Origin: Acidihalobacter aeolianus
GTDB lineage: Bacteria > Pseudomonadota > Gammaproteobacteria > DSM-5130 > Acidihalobacteraceae
DNA: 64,000 nt
NCBI RefSeq assembly: GCF_001753165.1
Contig: NZ_CP017448.1
Coordinates: 1,506,462-1,570,461, forward strand
Direction of reading: 5' to 3'
In this document: in pieces, positions 9,560-18,680 of the stretch
Position numbering within the stretch: position 1 is the first letter of the stretch
How the letters are laid out: the number at the start of each line of letters is the position of its first letter
Translations under genes and position numbers: made by a program
Notes under the pieces: generated by a model
What the model saw: only the letters and a program-made list of their open reading frames with translations
Databases searched by the model: none
Told to the model about the DNA's origin: nothing

Positions 9560-10525
9560 ATGGATACTGAAGTTGCCGTCGCTGTTGTTATGCCGGTATA
9601 TAACGCTGAATCAACTCTAAAAGAAGCACTTGACTCTGTTCTTGCGCAAACATTTAGTAATTATATTCTTGTTGCTGTTAATGATGGTAGTCGTGATAAA
9701 TCAGGGGTGATACTTAACGATTATGCTTCGCGGTCTGATAAGATAATTATTTTGAATCAGGCCAATGAGGGGGCGGGATCTAGTAGAAACAATGGAATTA
9801 CAAAAGCGCTAAATTTAGGGGTTAAATTTATAGCATTTCTCGATGCGGATGATATGTATTCTAAATACAAATTAGAAGCACAGTATGATTTACTAGTCAA
9901 TGATAATGATTTAGGCATCGCTGTTGTTAGACAGGAGGACGTCGGAAACGTTGCATCTTTTGACGGCAATAATTATCAACCAGATCGAGAGTTGCCGGTT
10001 ATTGAGGTAAATAACTTTCTTAACATGTTGTGCACTAATGATTTCTTCTTTCATCCAGCATCTGTTATGATTCGTGCGGACTTATTTAATCCAGAGTATG
10101 GGTATTCGACTTCAAAAAGTGGGGAGGACTTTCAACCATTCTTGTATTTCTCAATTATAAATACAAAAGTTAAGATAATAGATAAAAAACTCTATTATCA
10201 GAGGGTCCTTCCTAACTCACTTCAGCGCTCAATCTTTGCCACCTATCATGGATATAAGGCAAGAGTGGATGCTATTAGCAGAGTCATGGCAGATACTTCT
10301 CTTTCAGTAAATATAAATGATGAATCTAAAAATATTCTGCTTAGTGCAAGAGATAGATTCTTGACCAGCATGCTTTATGGCGCCAGACTTGACTTTGGCT
10401 ATTTATATACACTCAGTATTCTTTTTGATTCTTATGGTTTATTTAAATACAAATCATTTTTTGTTAAAGAATTTATTAAAACGGTTGTATATCCTTTGGC
10501 TAGGCTCATGAGAAGAGTTGTCTGA
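9560..10525 (+). CDS. Family-2 glycosyltransferase
   Basis: A 321-residue GT-A enzyme starting AVVMPVYNAESTL with a DSVLAQTF segment, VAVNDGSRD for nucleotide binding and FLDADDMY near residue 96 as the DxD site. GAGSSRNNGI is the conserved loop between. The C-terminus is basic and hydrophobic (YPLARLMRRV), so peripheral membrane contact is likely. It is the last plus-strand gene of this run and faces the minus-strand gene ending at 10590. No hairpin terminator is seen in the 64 bases between. Confidence 0.9.
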   Translation: MDTEVAVAVVMPVYNAESTLKEALDSVLAQTFSNYILVAVNDGSRDKSGVILNDYASRSDKIIILNQANEGAGSSRNNGITKALNLGVKFIAFLDADDMYSKYKLEAQYDLLVNDNDLGIAVVRQEDVGNVASFDGNNYQPDRELPVIEVNNFLNMLCTNDFFFHPASVMIRADLFNPEYGYSTSKSGEDFQPFLYFSIINTKVKIIDKKLYYQRVLPNSLQRSIFATYHGYKARVDAISRVMADTSLSVNINDESKNILLSARDRFLTSMLYGARLDFGYLYTLSILFDSYGLFKYKSFFVKEFIKTVVYPLARLMRRVV

Positions 10526-10589
10526 TGAGGTAAATTCCTTCTCTGTTTCTTTAACTATCTCAGATCCATTTGCATTAGTTCGTTAATGG

Positions 10590-11528
10590 TCAATTACTGT
10601 CCTTGTAAAATTTCTTGATGAAATCACGGGCAGCGAGTCTGTAGGTGGCGTCACTATGCCTATGGCTTCCTATAAAATGTAGTAGAGATCTTTGTGATGG
10701 CCTGAGGTGAGGCTCATGGCATGCATATAAATCTATAGGGAGAACTTCAGAATTATCGGCATTAGATAACATATAATTTGAGGCAATTTGTTCGCTCCCC
10801 CATTCGAACCATCTATCACCAAGTATCTTGTACATACAATCTGAAAAATCTTTAAGAAGTTTTATGCTAAATTGTTTTTTACCAAACCCGGCGAATCCAG
10901 AAGATCCGTGCACGTAGTTGTTCGGCATGGTCTGAGGAATGGAATCAAGGCTCGCCTCCGCAAGAAGACCCGAGCTAATCTTTTGCGTTTTTGTTGATGC
11001 AATCCATCCCTGAGCTAGGCTGGCTGTGTAAGATGCATGATTTACCTGTTGCCCAGAATAAGTACCGAGTATAAATGATTTATTAAGGTTGATGAAATTT
11101 GTTACATGATCTAATGAGCCGATGGCCAACACATCCGCGTCAAACTGAATTACATAGTTATCATGTGTTAATTCAATAATTCTAATGAGTCTCTCCCAGG
11201 TCCCCCCACTGGGTAGCCCCGTTGTGTCTATAGTATTGATATTGATTATTTCAAGTATTGGAATATGGTGCTGAAGTATCGAAATATCATCTTCTGTCAG
11301 AGATCCGTCATTGACAATTTTGAAACGCCCTTTGCCGATTTCGAAATATAATGATTTAGCAGCCAACAAGTATGGAGCAACATCTCGATGACATAATTGA
11401 CTAAGAAGCACGGGACCATCATCAGACATTTTTAAAGGTCTTGTCATATAGATTTTCGATATGACACGATCGAAGCGATACTTTTCTAATTTGATCTTGA
11501 TGTCGGACAGAATGCTCATCTTTGTCAT
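10590..11528 (-). CDS. Putative nucleotide-sugar transferase (unassigned family)
   Basis: A 312-residue protein of unknown family. The stretch NYVIQFDADVLAIGSLD around residue 133 looks like the DxD metal-binding strand of GT-A enzymes (GT8-like) and GTWERLIRIIEL precedes it. NNYVHGSSGFAGFGKKQF and FEWGSEQIASNYML are plausible acceptor-site segments. There is no signal peptide or membrane helix. Position among glycosyltransferases supports a role in glycan assembly, but donor, acceptor and even activity are unproven. It is followed, on the same strand, by no further gene before the convergent glycosyltransferase. Confidence 0.55.
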   Translation of the reverse strand: MTKMSILSDIKIKLEKYRFDRVISKIYMTRPLKMSDDGPVLLSQLCHRDVAPYLLAAKSLYFEIGKGRFKIVNDGSLTEDDISILQHHIPILEIININTIDTTGLPSGGTWERLIRIIELTHDNYVIQFDADVLAIGSLDHVTNFINLNKSFILGTYSGQQVNHASYTASLAQGWIASTKTQKISSGLLAEASLDSIPQTMPNNYVHGSSGFAGFGKKQFSIKLLKDFSDCMYKILGDRWFEWGSEQIASNYMLSNADNSEVLPIDLYACHEPHLRPSQRSLLHFIGSHRHSDATYRLAARDFIKKFYKDSN

Positions 11529-11767
11529 CTTTTGTCGTTGTGCATCATCGGTGATGACGCGCCATGTTGTTTCGCCATTGGTGAAAACTCACTTTGACTA
11601 TGCTTGGTATTTCCGACCAAACATGAGCGGACTTTCTCGTACATGGTCCTTGGCGGAAATGATAGAGAATTCTAGCATCGACTTGGTAACTACACATCAG
11701 AATGGAGTTTTGATCTATGATATTAATCCATGTAGATGTTCTTGTAAGCCTGATAAGTGATTTATTA

Positions 11768-13351
11768 CTATGAACCGTGAGTACTTGTAACATACTTGCT
11801 GTCTTGACCAGAGCACCTAACAATAACGACCCCGCGATATCGCTTGATATACATTTGTTGATACATAGGGCAGTTATTGACATTTTCCAAGAGGGAGTTA
11901 TTCCCAACTAACCACATACCACGTTTAGCTAGGCTCTTGGGTAACGGACTGTAACCTATCCACATAGTCCCGTTAGGGGTGTCAAGGTGCCTAGTCTGAG
12001 GTACCAAGCCAAGAATCTGTAACCACTTGTACCCTAACTGATGGTATATTTTTCTCCATATTACGGAATGATCAGGTCTTTTGGGGTCCTGTATTTTAAG
12101 TATACTACCCCAATTGGGGCCATCTAGATAGCGAGCAATACCCCAAAATGTCTTGTTGTTGGGGATATAAATCGGAAGTTTATGAACATTGTTTGCTGCG
12201 ATATATCGTGCTGCAGAACGGTACTGCATCTTCCATGGTGTGCGATTTTGCAGCAGCCCTAGTATCATGAGTAATACGCACGTTAATGTAATAACTGTAG
12301 TCGTTAGTCGCCTCTTCGTATGGCTATAATTAAATGAGAAAACGGACTTTGTTAGCATAAATGTCAGAGATAATGAATAAAATGGCGCGCAAAATGCAAA
12401 TAATCTAGGTATCCATATGGGTCTTATTATAAACGATATTGCTGAAGCAAAAAGTATCGGCCAGATAACAAACGATATGAGTATGAGCTTGGTTCTTCTA
12501 TCACCATAAACCAGACCTAGTATAGCGCTGATTGCAATTATACCTACCAAGATCAGTCTAAGCGCTTCAGGGTATACAATGGCCCCATAGCCAAGAATCC
12601 ATCCTGACAATGTATCAACTACGGCATTAACTGAAGGGTATGTTGTTTGACCTACTGATCTAAGCGACGCATTAATTAACCAAGGTAATAAAAATATCCC
12701 AGTCGGAACAATAATGCGCCATGTTATTAAAGCGCTCTTCAGGCAGTCACGAAGAACTAAGCTGATGACAATGTACAATAATATTGATGATATAGCCACG
12801 ACGGCAGCGCTGTGAGTTGCTGCAAGCATGGCTGTTATAGTTACTAGCCAGAAAGTGTTTTTATTAGATGGCTTCTGTAACCAGATTTCTGATCTGATCC
12901 AGCCAATTATTGCCAAGCAAGAAAGCATTGAATACATTCTTACTTCGTAAGAATAATATATTTCACTTCCCAAAAATGCGCTAAATGCAGCGGCAAGTAA
13001 AGCCGCTTTTATTCCAGAGATACGGTAGGCGCCATAGGTGCAAGCTACAATAGTTCCCAAGCTCCACGTTATGCTATTCAAAAGTAGCCAGGCATCACTG
13101 TGGGAAGGGATTCCCCAGAGCTTGAGTTGTAGATAGTATAGTGGTGGTTGTACGTCGAATCTCAGCACTGCCACTATGAGCTTTAATGGGTTTAAGTTGA
13201 TATAGCTTGCGCCATAGATTTCATCTAACCAAAGACCAGATACGCCTATGGCAGATAACCTGACTGCTGCGGCTGACATGATTATTATTACTATCAATAA
13301 TAGATACTTTGTGTAATTATTATATATTTTTTGGTTTGAATTATTATTCAT
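11768..13351 (-). CDS. GT39/ArnT-like membrane glycosyltransferase
   Basis: A 527-residue polytopic membrane protein. Near the N-terminus, after the first helix, is SGLWLDEIYGASY followed by FDVQPPLYYLQLKLWG. This acidic motif plus QPPLYY is the signature of GT-C enzymes of the PMT/ArnT type, which use polyprenyl-phosphate sugars on the periplasmic side. About ten hydrophobic segments follow, then a soluble C-terminal domain from about residue 390. The gene reads toward 10590 and lies 82 bases after the methyltransferase at 13434-14273. The acceptor is unknown. Confidence 0.8.
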   Translation of the reverse strand: MNNNSNQKIYNNYTKYLLLIVIIIMSAAAVRLSAIGVSGLWLDEIYGASYINLNPLKLIVAVLRFDVQPPLYYLQLKLWGIPSHSDAWLLLNSITWSLGTIVACTYGAYRISGIKAALLAAAFSAFLGSEIYYSYEVRMYSMLSCLAIIGWIRSEIWLQKPSNKNTFWLVTITAMLAATHSAAVVAISSILLYIVISLVLRDCLKSALITWRIIVPTGIFLLPWLINASLRSVGQTTYPSVNAVVDTLSGWILGYGAIVYPEALRLILVGIIAISAILGLVYGDRRTKLILISFVIWPILFASAISFIIRPIWIPRLFAFCAPFYSLSLTFMLTKSVFSFNYSHTKRRLTTTVITLTCVLLMILGLLQNRTPWKMQYRSAARYIAANNVHKLPIYIPNNKTFWGIARYLDGPNWGSILKIQDPKRPDHSVIWRKIYHQLGYKWLQILGLVPQTRHLDTPNGTMWIGYSPLPKSLAKRGMWLVGNNSLLENVNNCPMYQQMYIKRYRGVVIVRCSGQDSKYVTSTHGS

Positions 13352-13433
13352 GAGTATTCCTGGTGCGCATTTACTAATGTGAGTGTTCTCAATAAATGCA
13401 GTATATCTGGATGGTTGTTAACGTAATAATTAA

Positions 13434-14273
13434 TCATTCTTTTCTTAACCAAACGCTCGCTAGATTCGGGTTAATTAGGTAGGCTTTCTTGCCGAATACG
13501 GTAGATGTTAACCAAAGGAGTGCGAACAAGGCTGGATGAGGCTTTTTTTTCCACATCCCTCCAGAATATGGACTATAAAATGGATAATGATTTTTCCAGT
13601 CTTCAATATTCTTGAATGTAAGCACCTTGGATATTTGATTAAAACGTTTTTGAAATACAGATAAATCACTTGGGGTTAGAAAATGATTATGTGCTTTGTA
13701 TTCCCTTTTAAATATGCGTAAATATGTATCACGCCATCTTATGGGTAACCAATGTGCGAATGGGACAACAGAGTCATGACTCACAACGGGGAAGATTCTA
13801 TTGGGTGTTGTAATAATTATCATTTTCTTTGTGAGTCTGTTGATGGTGTTTATGCACGCCTTAACATTATCGCTTCCAACATGCTCAAGTGTTTCGATAC
13901 TGGCAAATATGTCGATTGACTTATCTGTTAAGGGAATATCTTGCATATATTGATGATAGAATTCACATTTGTCTGACAGGCCGAGAATATCTGCGAATGA
14001 ACGTATTGCGTTTAATTTCATCGTAACTGGCTCTACGAAGACTACTTTTCCCCCACCACAAAGCAGAAATGTGAGCCCTAGCCATCCATATCCTGCTGCG
14101 CAATCGCAAAGTACGGCTGATGATATATCAATGTGCAGCATCATTTGATTGACGTATAGTGCTTTCATGTATTCAAGTGTGGCCTGGATGTCCAGGTTGC
14201 AATAGTCAGAATTCCTGGAAAAATCGGGAATGTTCCTTATGCTTTCAATTTCAAATTCTGTTAGCTGTTTCAA
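13434..14273 (-). CDS. Class I SAM-dependent methyltransferase
   Basis: A 279-residue Rossmann-fold methyltransferase. The SAM-binding strand and loop are VLCDCAAGYGWLGLTF near residue 58, followed by VVFVEPVTMKLN and DIFASIETLEHVGSDN, which fits motif post-II/III of UbiE/Methyltransf_11 proteins. It sits upstream of the GT39-like gene and probably shares its transcript. A sugar or lipid-linked glycan is the likely acceptor by context only. The start ATG at 14273 has no strong binding site. Confidence 0.8.
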   Translation of the reverse strand: MKQLTEFEIESIRNIPDFSRNSDYCNLDIQATLEYMKALYVNQMMLHIDISSAVLCDCAAGYGWLGLTFLLCGGGKVVFVEPVTMKLNAIRSFADILGLSDKCEFYHQYMQDIPLTDKSIDIFASIETLEHVGSDNVKACINTINRLTKKMIIITTPNRIFPVVSHDSVVPFAHWLPIRWRDTYLRIFKREYKAHNHFLTPSDLSVFQKRFNQISKVLTFKNIEDWKNHYPFYSPYSGGMWKKKPHPALFALLWLTSTVFGKKAYLINPNLASVWLRKE

Positions 14274-14454
14274 AGAATTATCCGTCCATTCAAAGTTAAT
14301 GTATTATTACTCATGCGTTGTTAGTTGCTTGGAGTTGTATGGGATGCGGTTTTTAAAAGATATCCCGCTGGGAGTTTGCTTAAAATATATTTACTTAAAA
14401 TCATTATATGGAATGATTTATTGATGCTGGCGTGCTTCTGTCTGCTTGGCATAA

Positions 14455-15474
14455 TTATTTTGTTACTTTGATTAATGCGTTTTTTATTTCGGTAATACTT
14501 AATGTGCTGCCGTTACATCTATTCAAAAAATAGTCAAAATAAGCATCAAGTTTACTAAGAAAACGGATTCTGTCCTTTTCATCATGCACATAATTGGTTG
14601 CGCCGGGGAGCAGGGTAGAGCTATGGTAACTCAACATAAAATATTTATGTCCTTGATCGAGTGCCCAGCGGGTTTGCCGTTTCATGTCATTTAGACTATG
14701 TCCTTCTGGGGATAATCGCAGCCTTTCAAGGCCATGTACTTTGGCTGCGATACTTCCTAGGTTTAATGTTTTAGATATTTTGCTTGACAGTATAGGATAT
14801 AGGGTCGGACCTACACGAGCTAGAATTCCTAAAAAGTCTACTGTGTGAGGCAACTCTATAATGTCATGACTGGCTATGAATGGCTGGTCTGGAAAGGAAG
14901 TGAAATCAGGACCTTGTATCTTTGAGAAGTCTGTGTGCGGAACAATACTGGTATCAACTTGATAACCGAGTTTGTTCAATATCCTATAAGTAGACTCGCC
15001 TACACCGTATCTTCCTGCTTTGTATATCGTAGGTCTTGAGCCAAATGATTTCTCAATTTGATTTGTTAGTTGAGTTAGTTTTTGTTCTTCAATTCCTTTT
15101 GGAAGGTTGCCTGGGTATGAATGAAGTTCATTGATAACCTCCCCATAGGGCGGATTCACCCATGGGTGCAAGTGAGCCCCAATTTCACAGCGACCCTCAG
15201 AGTGTATTTCTCGTAATACTTCGACTGACTCTGGTGTGTTTGCAACCGGATAGTCAACTACGTATGTGGGTACGATGCCATATCGGTCCATGACTTCTTG
15301 TGCGAATGGTTGCGAGAGAATATTGGTTATGGACCTAGATTCCGGATTGAAGCTGGAATTCCAGTCAAACTCTTCCTCAGTGTCCACGACTACGCATAAA
15401 GTAGGTGGGTAGTCCTTGGGTAATGTTAACATCTGCCACGCGGGGTCAGGCTTGAGCACGGTTCGGGTATCCAT
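14455..15474 (-). CDS. Polysaccharide deacetylase-family protein (WalW-like)
   Basis: A 339-residue NodB-like fold protein. The metal-binding start is TLCVVVDTEEEFDW, the histidine motif is CEIGAHLHPWVNPP near residue 98, YKAGRYGVGEST near 155 supplies the conserved arginine, and YFMLSYHSSTLLPG near 283 the last histidine. This is the pattern of the deacetylase relatives named WalW found in exopolysaccharide clusters. Its start at 15474 overlaps the end of the ATP-grasp/phosphatase gene by 29 bases, so the two are co-translated. It has no signal peptide, which suggests cytoplasmic action on a precursor. Confidence 0.82.
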   Translation of the reverse strand: MDTRTVLKPDPAWQMLTLPKDYPPTLCVVVDTEEEFDWNSSFNPESRSITNILSQPFAQEVMDRYGIVPTYVVDYPVANTPESVEVLREIHSEGRCEIGAHLHPWVNPPYGEVINELHSYPGNLPKGIEEQKLTQLTNQIEKSFGSRPTIYKAGRYGVGESTYRILNKLGYQVDTSIVPHTDFSKIQGPDFTSFPDQPFIASHDIIELPHTVDFLGILARVGPTLYPILSSKISKTLNLGSIAAKVHGLERLRLSPEGHSLNDMKRQTRWALDQGHKYFMLSYHSSTLLPGATNYVHDEKDRIRFLSKLDAYFDYFLNRCNGSTLSITEIKNALIKVTK

Positions 15475-17170
15475 CGGAGAGTAATCTTGCGAGATTATCA
15501 GTAGCTTCCTTGATTATTTGGTATGTGGCAGTAAACAAGGCTTGATCACCGCCATCGGGATCTTTGATGATCGTATCGTGAGTACCGAAGCTTCCCAAAA
15601 ATACAATTGGGGTCTTAATCTCTGGATATCTGTTTTGTATCCATCGTTTGTTAATTTCATCGAATACAATAATCAGTTGTGCACTAGTCGCAGCATCGTG
15701 AGAGAAATGCCTGGAGCTATGATTAAGAAGATCTATACCAAATGATTTTGCGACGTGGATTGCGTTAGGAGGAGATTTATAACCTTCTCTTGGCAGATTT
15801 CCATATGATTCCACGCTCACGTGTTGCAATGAGTTGTTTGATAAATATGATTTGAGCAGTTTTTCAGTGAAAGGACTCCGGCAAATATTCCCTTGACATA
15901 CAATGGCAATTCTGGTAATTGCTTTATTCTTTATACTCCTTTTTGCGCGATTGCTCTCATAATTAGAATTTAAGATCTTAATTTTTGAGCGTATTCGATT
16001 TTGTGTGTCATATAGCAGAATACGAATTTCATTGTAAAAAGGAGTGGGGTCATCTAGCACTAACACATCATGAATTTCTCGCCCAATGAAAATACGGAAA
16101 TACTCTGGGATTGTTTTCAGGAGAAAACTTGTAAATTCTATTGGTTTTTTTGCGAATGACTGCAAATGATACAGCACAAGGCGTGTGTCTGGGATTAAAT
16201 TACGTCCGTATATACCTGTGCGGTAATCATGAGGCTCTCCTTCGATGTCTTTGCAAAGCAATTGATACCAATTAAATGGAAAGTCGACACCAAGGCCAAC
16301 CGGAAGGGGGAGAGAACCCCATGGCCTCGCATTGATTTCCAACAAAATCCATTGGTTGCTGTTTTTATCCAGGCGGAATTCAATCATTGCCACTCCTGTA
16401 TACTCGGTGGCAAACATAATCTTTTCAACAGCGCCAATGAGACTAGGTGTCAGTGGAGAGCTCACCCTGTAGTAACTTGATCCTTCAAACTCATGTTCAC
16501 GATGATGTTCGAACGCTTGTAAGATCCGTCCGCGGTGCGCTAGGACCGATATACCACAGCCTTTCCCACTGAAGAATCCTTCATAAATGCATGATTCATG
16601 ATAGAGCGTTCTCAGTGTGACTTCCAAGGTGTTTTTGTCGCGTGCTATCGTGACCTTGTGTCGATCGTACAATCTTTCTGCTGTGTATGATGATGATGCT
16701 TTGATCGCTATTGGTAGTCCTACTTCTGAGATTAGATGGTCAGCATCGTGCTCAGGCAGTAGCCTTCCCCCTTTGGCAATTGGAATATTTAGGGAAGCTG
16801 CAAGCATTCGTGTTTCATGTTTGTTGAAGAAATACTTGATGCATTGCTCTGAGGGGATTGCGAGCTTGGATAATTTTTCAAGTTTGGCCCTGTGCCAATT
16901 TAAGGGAAGGAGCGTGCGTTCATCGCATGGAATTACAAGGTCAAATAACACACACTTTAATAAGTGGCTAATGGCTTCCATCCATTCATTTCCGTTACCC
17001 AAATAATACGGTAGCCAGTGTACCTTGGTGATGTAGCGTGATTTGAGGGCAGGGGCTCTAAAATTGAATGGGGCTACATGCACTTCCAATCCCTGACGCC
17101 CGAGTGACCGTACTGTGCTCAGGAAGCTACGCGTGTCATCACCCAGTACTAGTACTTTCCCAAGTGTCAT
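15446..17170 (-). CDS. ATP-grasp / low-molecular-weight tyrosine phosphatase fusion
   Basis: A 574-residue two-domain protein. Residues 1-350 form an ATP-grasp ligase: Rossmann start KVLVLGDDTRSFLSTVRSLG, IPCDERTLLPLN, and the magnesium-binding ends EFRLD and LLEINARPWGSLPLP. From about residue 420 the chain is a low-molecular-weight protein-tyrosine phosphatase with the catalytic loop IVCQGNICRSP (Cys-x5-Arg-Ser) and the general-acid loop KDPDGGD. Wzb-type phosphatases of this fold control Wzc kinases in polysaccharide export; no Wzc-like kinase is in the window. The start ATG at 17170 overlaps the stop of a 46-residue ORF (ATGA), and the 3' end overlaps the deacetylase gene. The ligase substrate is unknown. 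Confidence 0.88.
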   Translation of the reverse strand: MTLGKVLVLGDDTRSFLSTVRSLGRQGLEVHVAPFNFRAPALKSRYITKVHWLPYYLGNGNEWMEAISHLLKCVLFDLVIPCDERTLLPLNWHRAKLEKLSKLAIPSEQCIKYFFNKHETRMLAASLNIPIAKGGRLLPEHDADHLISEVGLPIAIKASSSYTAERLYDRHKVTIARDKNTLEVTLRTLYHESCIYEGFFSGKGCGISVLAHRGRILQAFEHHREHEFEGSSYYRVSSPLTPSLIGAVEKIMFATEYTGVAMIEFRLDKNSNQWILLEINARPWGSLPLPVGLGVDFPFNWYQLLCKDIEGEPHDYRTGIYGRNLIPDTRLVLYHLQSFAKKPIEFTSFLLKTIPEYFRIFIGREIHDVLVLDDPTPFYNEIRILLYDTQNRIRSKIKILNSNYESNRAKRSIKNKAITRIAIVCQGNICRSPFTEKLLKSYLSNNSLQHVSVESYGNLPREGYKSPPNAIHVAKSFGIDLLNHSSRHFSHDAATSAQLIIVFDEINKRWIQNRYPEIKTPIVFLGSFGTHDTIIKDPDGGDQALFTATYQIIKEATDNLARLLSDGYPNRAQA

Positions 17171-17307
17171 CGCTTGATCATTGTTGTGGTGGTTAATGTA
17201 TTAGCAAGCACAGGCTCATACGGACGATCTGCATTCATCAACTGGTCGACAAGTCCGTGAACTGGTTCAACATTGTGACATTGGGCACACTGCTTAGTGA
17301 GATTCAT
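17167..17307 (-). CDS. 46-residue peptide with CxxCH motif, coupled to the ATP-grasp gene
   Basis: A short ORF starting MNLTKQCAQCHNVEPVHGL and ending TTTTMIKR. Its TGA overlaps the ATG of the ATP-grasp/phosphatase gene in an ATGA junction, and GAAGGAC lies just before its own ATG. CAQCH is a heme c or metal-binding type motif, but there is no export signal within the ORF, so cytochrome function is doubtful; zinc binding or a decayed fragment of a larger protein are alternatives. The tight overlap is what argues for a real gene. I do not recognise a family. Confidence 0.4.
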   Translation of the reverse strand: MNLTKQCAQCHNVEPVHGLVDQLMNADRPYEPVLANTLTTTTMIKR

Positions 17308-17774
17308 GTCCTTCGGCTGATGTTCATCCGCTAGGAGAGGTAATTATCACTGATTTCACCCGAGTCGCGCCACATCTCCTTGGTAACCCGCTCACCAGTT
17401 GAATCAATTCCGAAACATAGTAGTGCTTCACTTCAAAGTTTTTGATTAGATGACTCGGGTTGACATCGACCTCGGCATTACAACTGGGTGCGTTTTACAT
17501 GAGTCAGATGCACCTATGGCGTTTGCTGTCGAAGGCGAGGTATGGATGTTAGATGTGGATCCTATGAGTGGGATGGAGGAGATAAGCTTCCAGTTTTCAT
17601 GAAAAGCGGAGATTCAGATTAACCAGGCTATGGTCGAGGATTTAATCGCTATTACTGTGTCACCTGGATATGATACACAAAATGTGCCTTGTTGATGTGA
17701 TTCATCATGCGTGCGTATTCGCACGCATATGGAAGAGAATTCATTCTTCCGATTCTGAAGATATCAGTTGATGT
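17308..17774. other. Gene-poor gap, possibly decayed coding DNA
   Basis: About 470 bases without a convincing gene. The minus strand contains GIDSTGERVTKEMWRDSG in one frame before a stop, and the plus strand has a 50-codon frame at 17450-17602 (starting MTRVDIDLGITTGCV). Both look protein-like but match no family I know, so this may be the wreck of an older gene. Confidence 0.3.
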
Positions 17775-18680
17775 TTATTGTCTAATTCCAACAACGCGGG
17801 AATTCAATATTCCGCGGAATAACGAGCTCTTAGCCATCATTTTTCCTATCTTAGTAGGCATGGCATCTAAAACCTTTTCCACAATATAAATCATCCTTAT
17901 GGGGATTTTGATCTGCCTTCCCTTGATCAGCGCGTATAAATCAACACGTGTAAATCCGACATTTAAAAACAGCGATGTTAACTCAGATATGGAGTACTCT
18001 TTTAGATGGAAACCTGATGCCACATTATCAAAGTACATCGATATATCATGTGGTCCGGTTAGCCTATTGGGTGTTACGCATACGTAGCACCCTCCGGCAT
18101 TTAGCGCGCCATATATGTTATTCAACTGTTCAAGCGCATCATCAGGGTGCAAGTGTTCCATGAGTTGATTGCTGTAGATTACATTCGCCTTAATTGAGGT
18201 ATTTAAAATACTGCACCCATCCGAAAGAATAAGCTGAAAATTGGGAGGGGAATCTTCGGAACGAGTAACTTCTTCCGACACATCGATTGCATATACCCAC
18301 TTTACTTGTTTAGCTACCTCAAAAGAGAGTGCGCAATCGCCAGCGCCTACTTCAACAAATATGGAGTCTTTCGTCAAAAACTGGGAAAGAAATTTTAACT
18401 GTCTATCTATTGCGCGCTGAGTCTCTGCTGGTGATGTTTTGCGAATAAGTTGTGGATGGTGGCTGACCCGTTTGTATAGTTCGTCATAAAGTGATGCGTA
18501 AAGATGGCGTCGTTCAGATTTGCTGGCGCCCATCAATTGCTTGGCCAGATCCTTTTCAATCTCATAATGCTCTCGTATTTGCTCGTGCGTCCTATCTGTC
18601 GCGTCATTTGATGAGCGGCCCATAATGTACTCCATACACATCGTGTTCCTAATATTTCGGTTTAGGAGGTCTTTTGGCAT
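17775..18680 (-). CDS. Class I SAM-dependent methyltransferase
   Basis: A 301-residue methyltransferase. The SAM motif is SIFVEVGAGDCALSFEVAKQ near residue 108, followed by VYAIDVSEE, a QLILSDG strand and NVIYSNQLMEHLHPDDALEQL, which matches Methyltransf_11/23 proteins. The first 15 residues (MPKDLLNRNIRNTMC) look unlike a usual start, and an ATG at residue 16 is a good alternative. It is transcribed away from the psd-like gene and may begin the AT-rich minus-strand polysaccharide run that continues to 10.6 kb, although 470 bases separate it from the next gene. Confidence 0.8.
   Translation of the reverse strand: MPKDLLNRNIRNTMCMEYIMGRSSNDATDRTHEQIREHYEIEKDLAKQLMGASKSERRHLYASLYDELYKRVSHHPQLIRKTSPAETQRAIDRQLKFLSQFLTKDSIFVEVGAGDCALSFEVAKQVKWVYAIDVSEEVTRSEDSPPNFQLILSDGCSILNTSIKANVIYSNQLMEHLHPDDALEQLNNIYGALNAGGCYVCVTPNRLTGPHDISMYFDNVASGFHLKEYSISELTSLFLNVGFTRVDLYALIKGRQIKIPIRMIYIVEKVLDAMPTKIGKMMAKSSLFRGILNSRVVGIRQ

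Noticed and set aside
11461-11760. Plus-strand open frame of 99 codons
   Set aside because: It overlaps the start of the minus-strand transferase gene and its remaining part has no domain or binding site.
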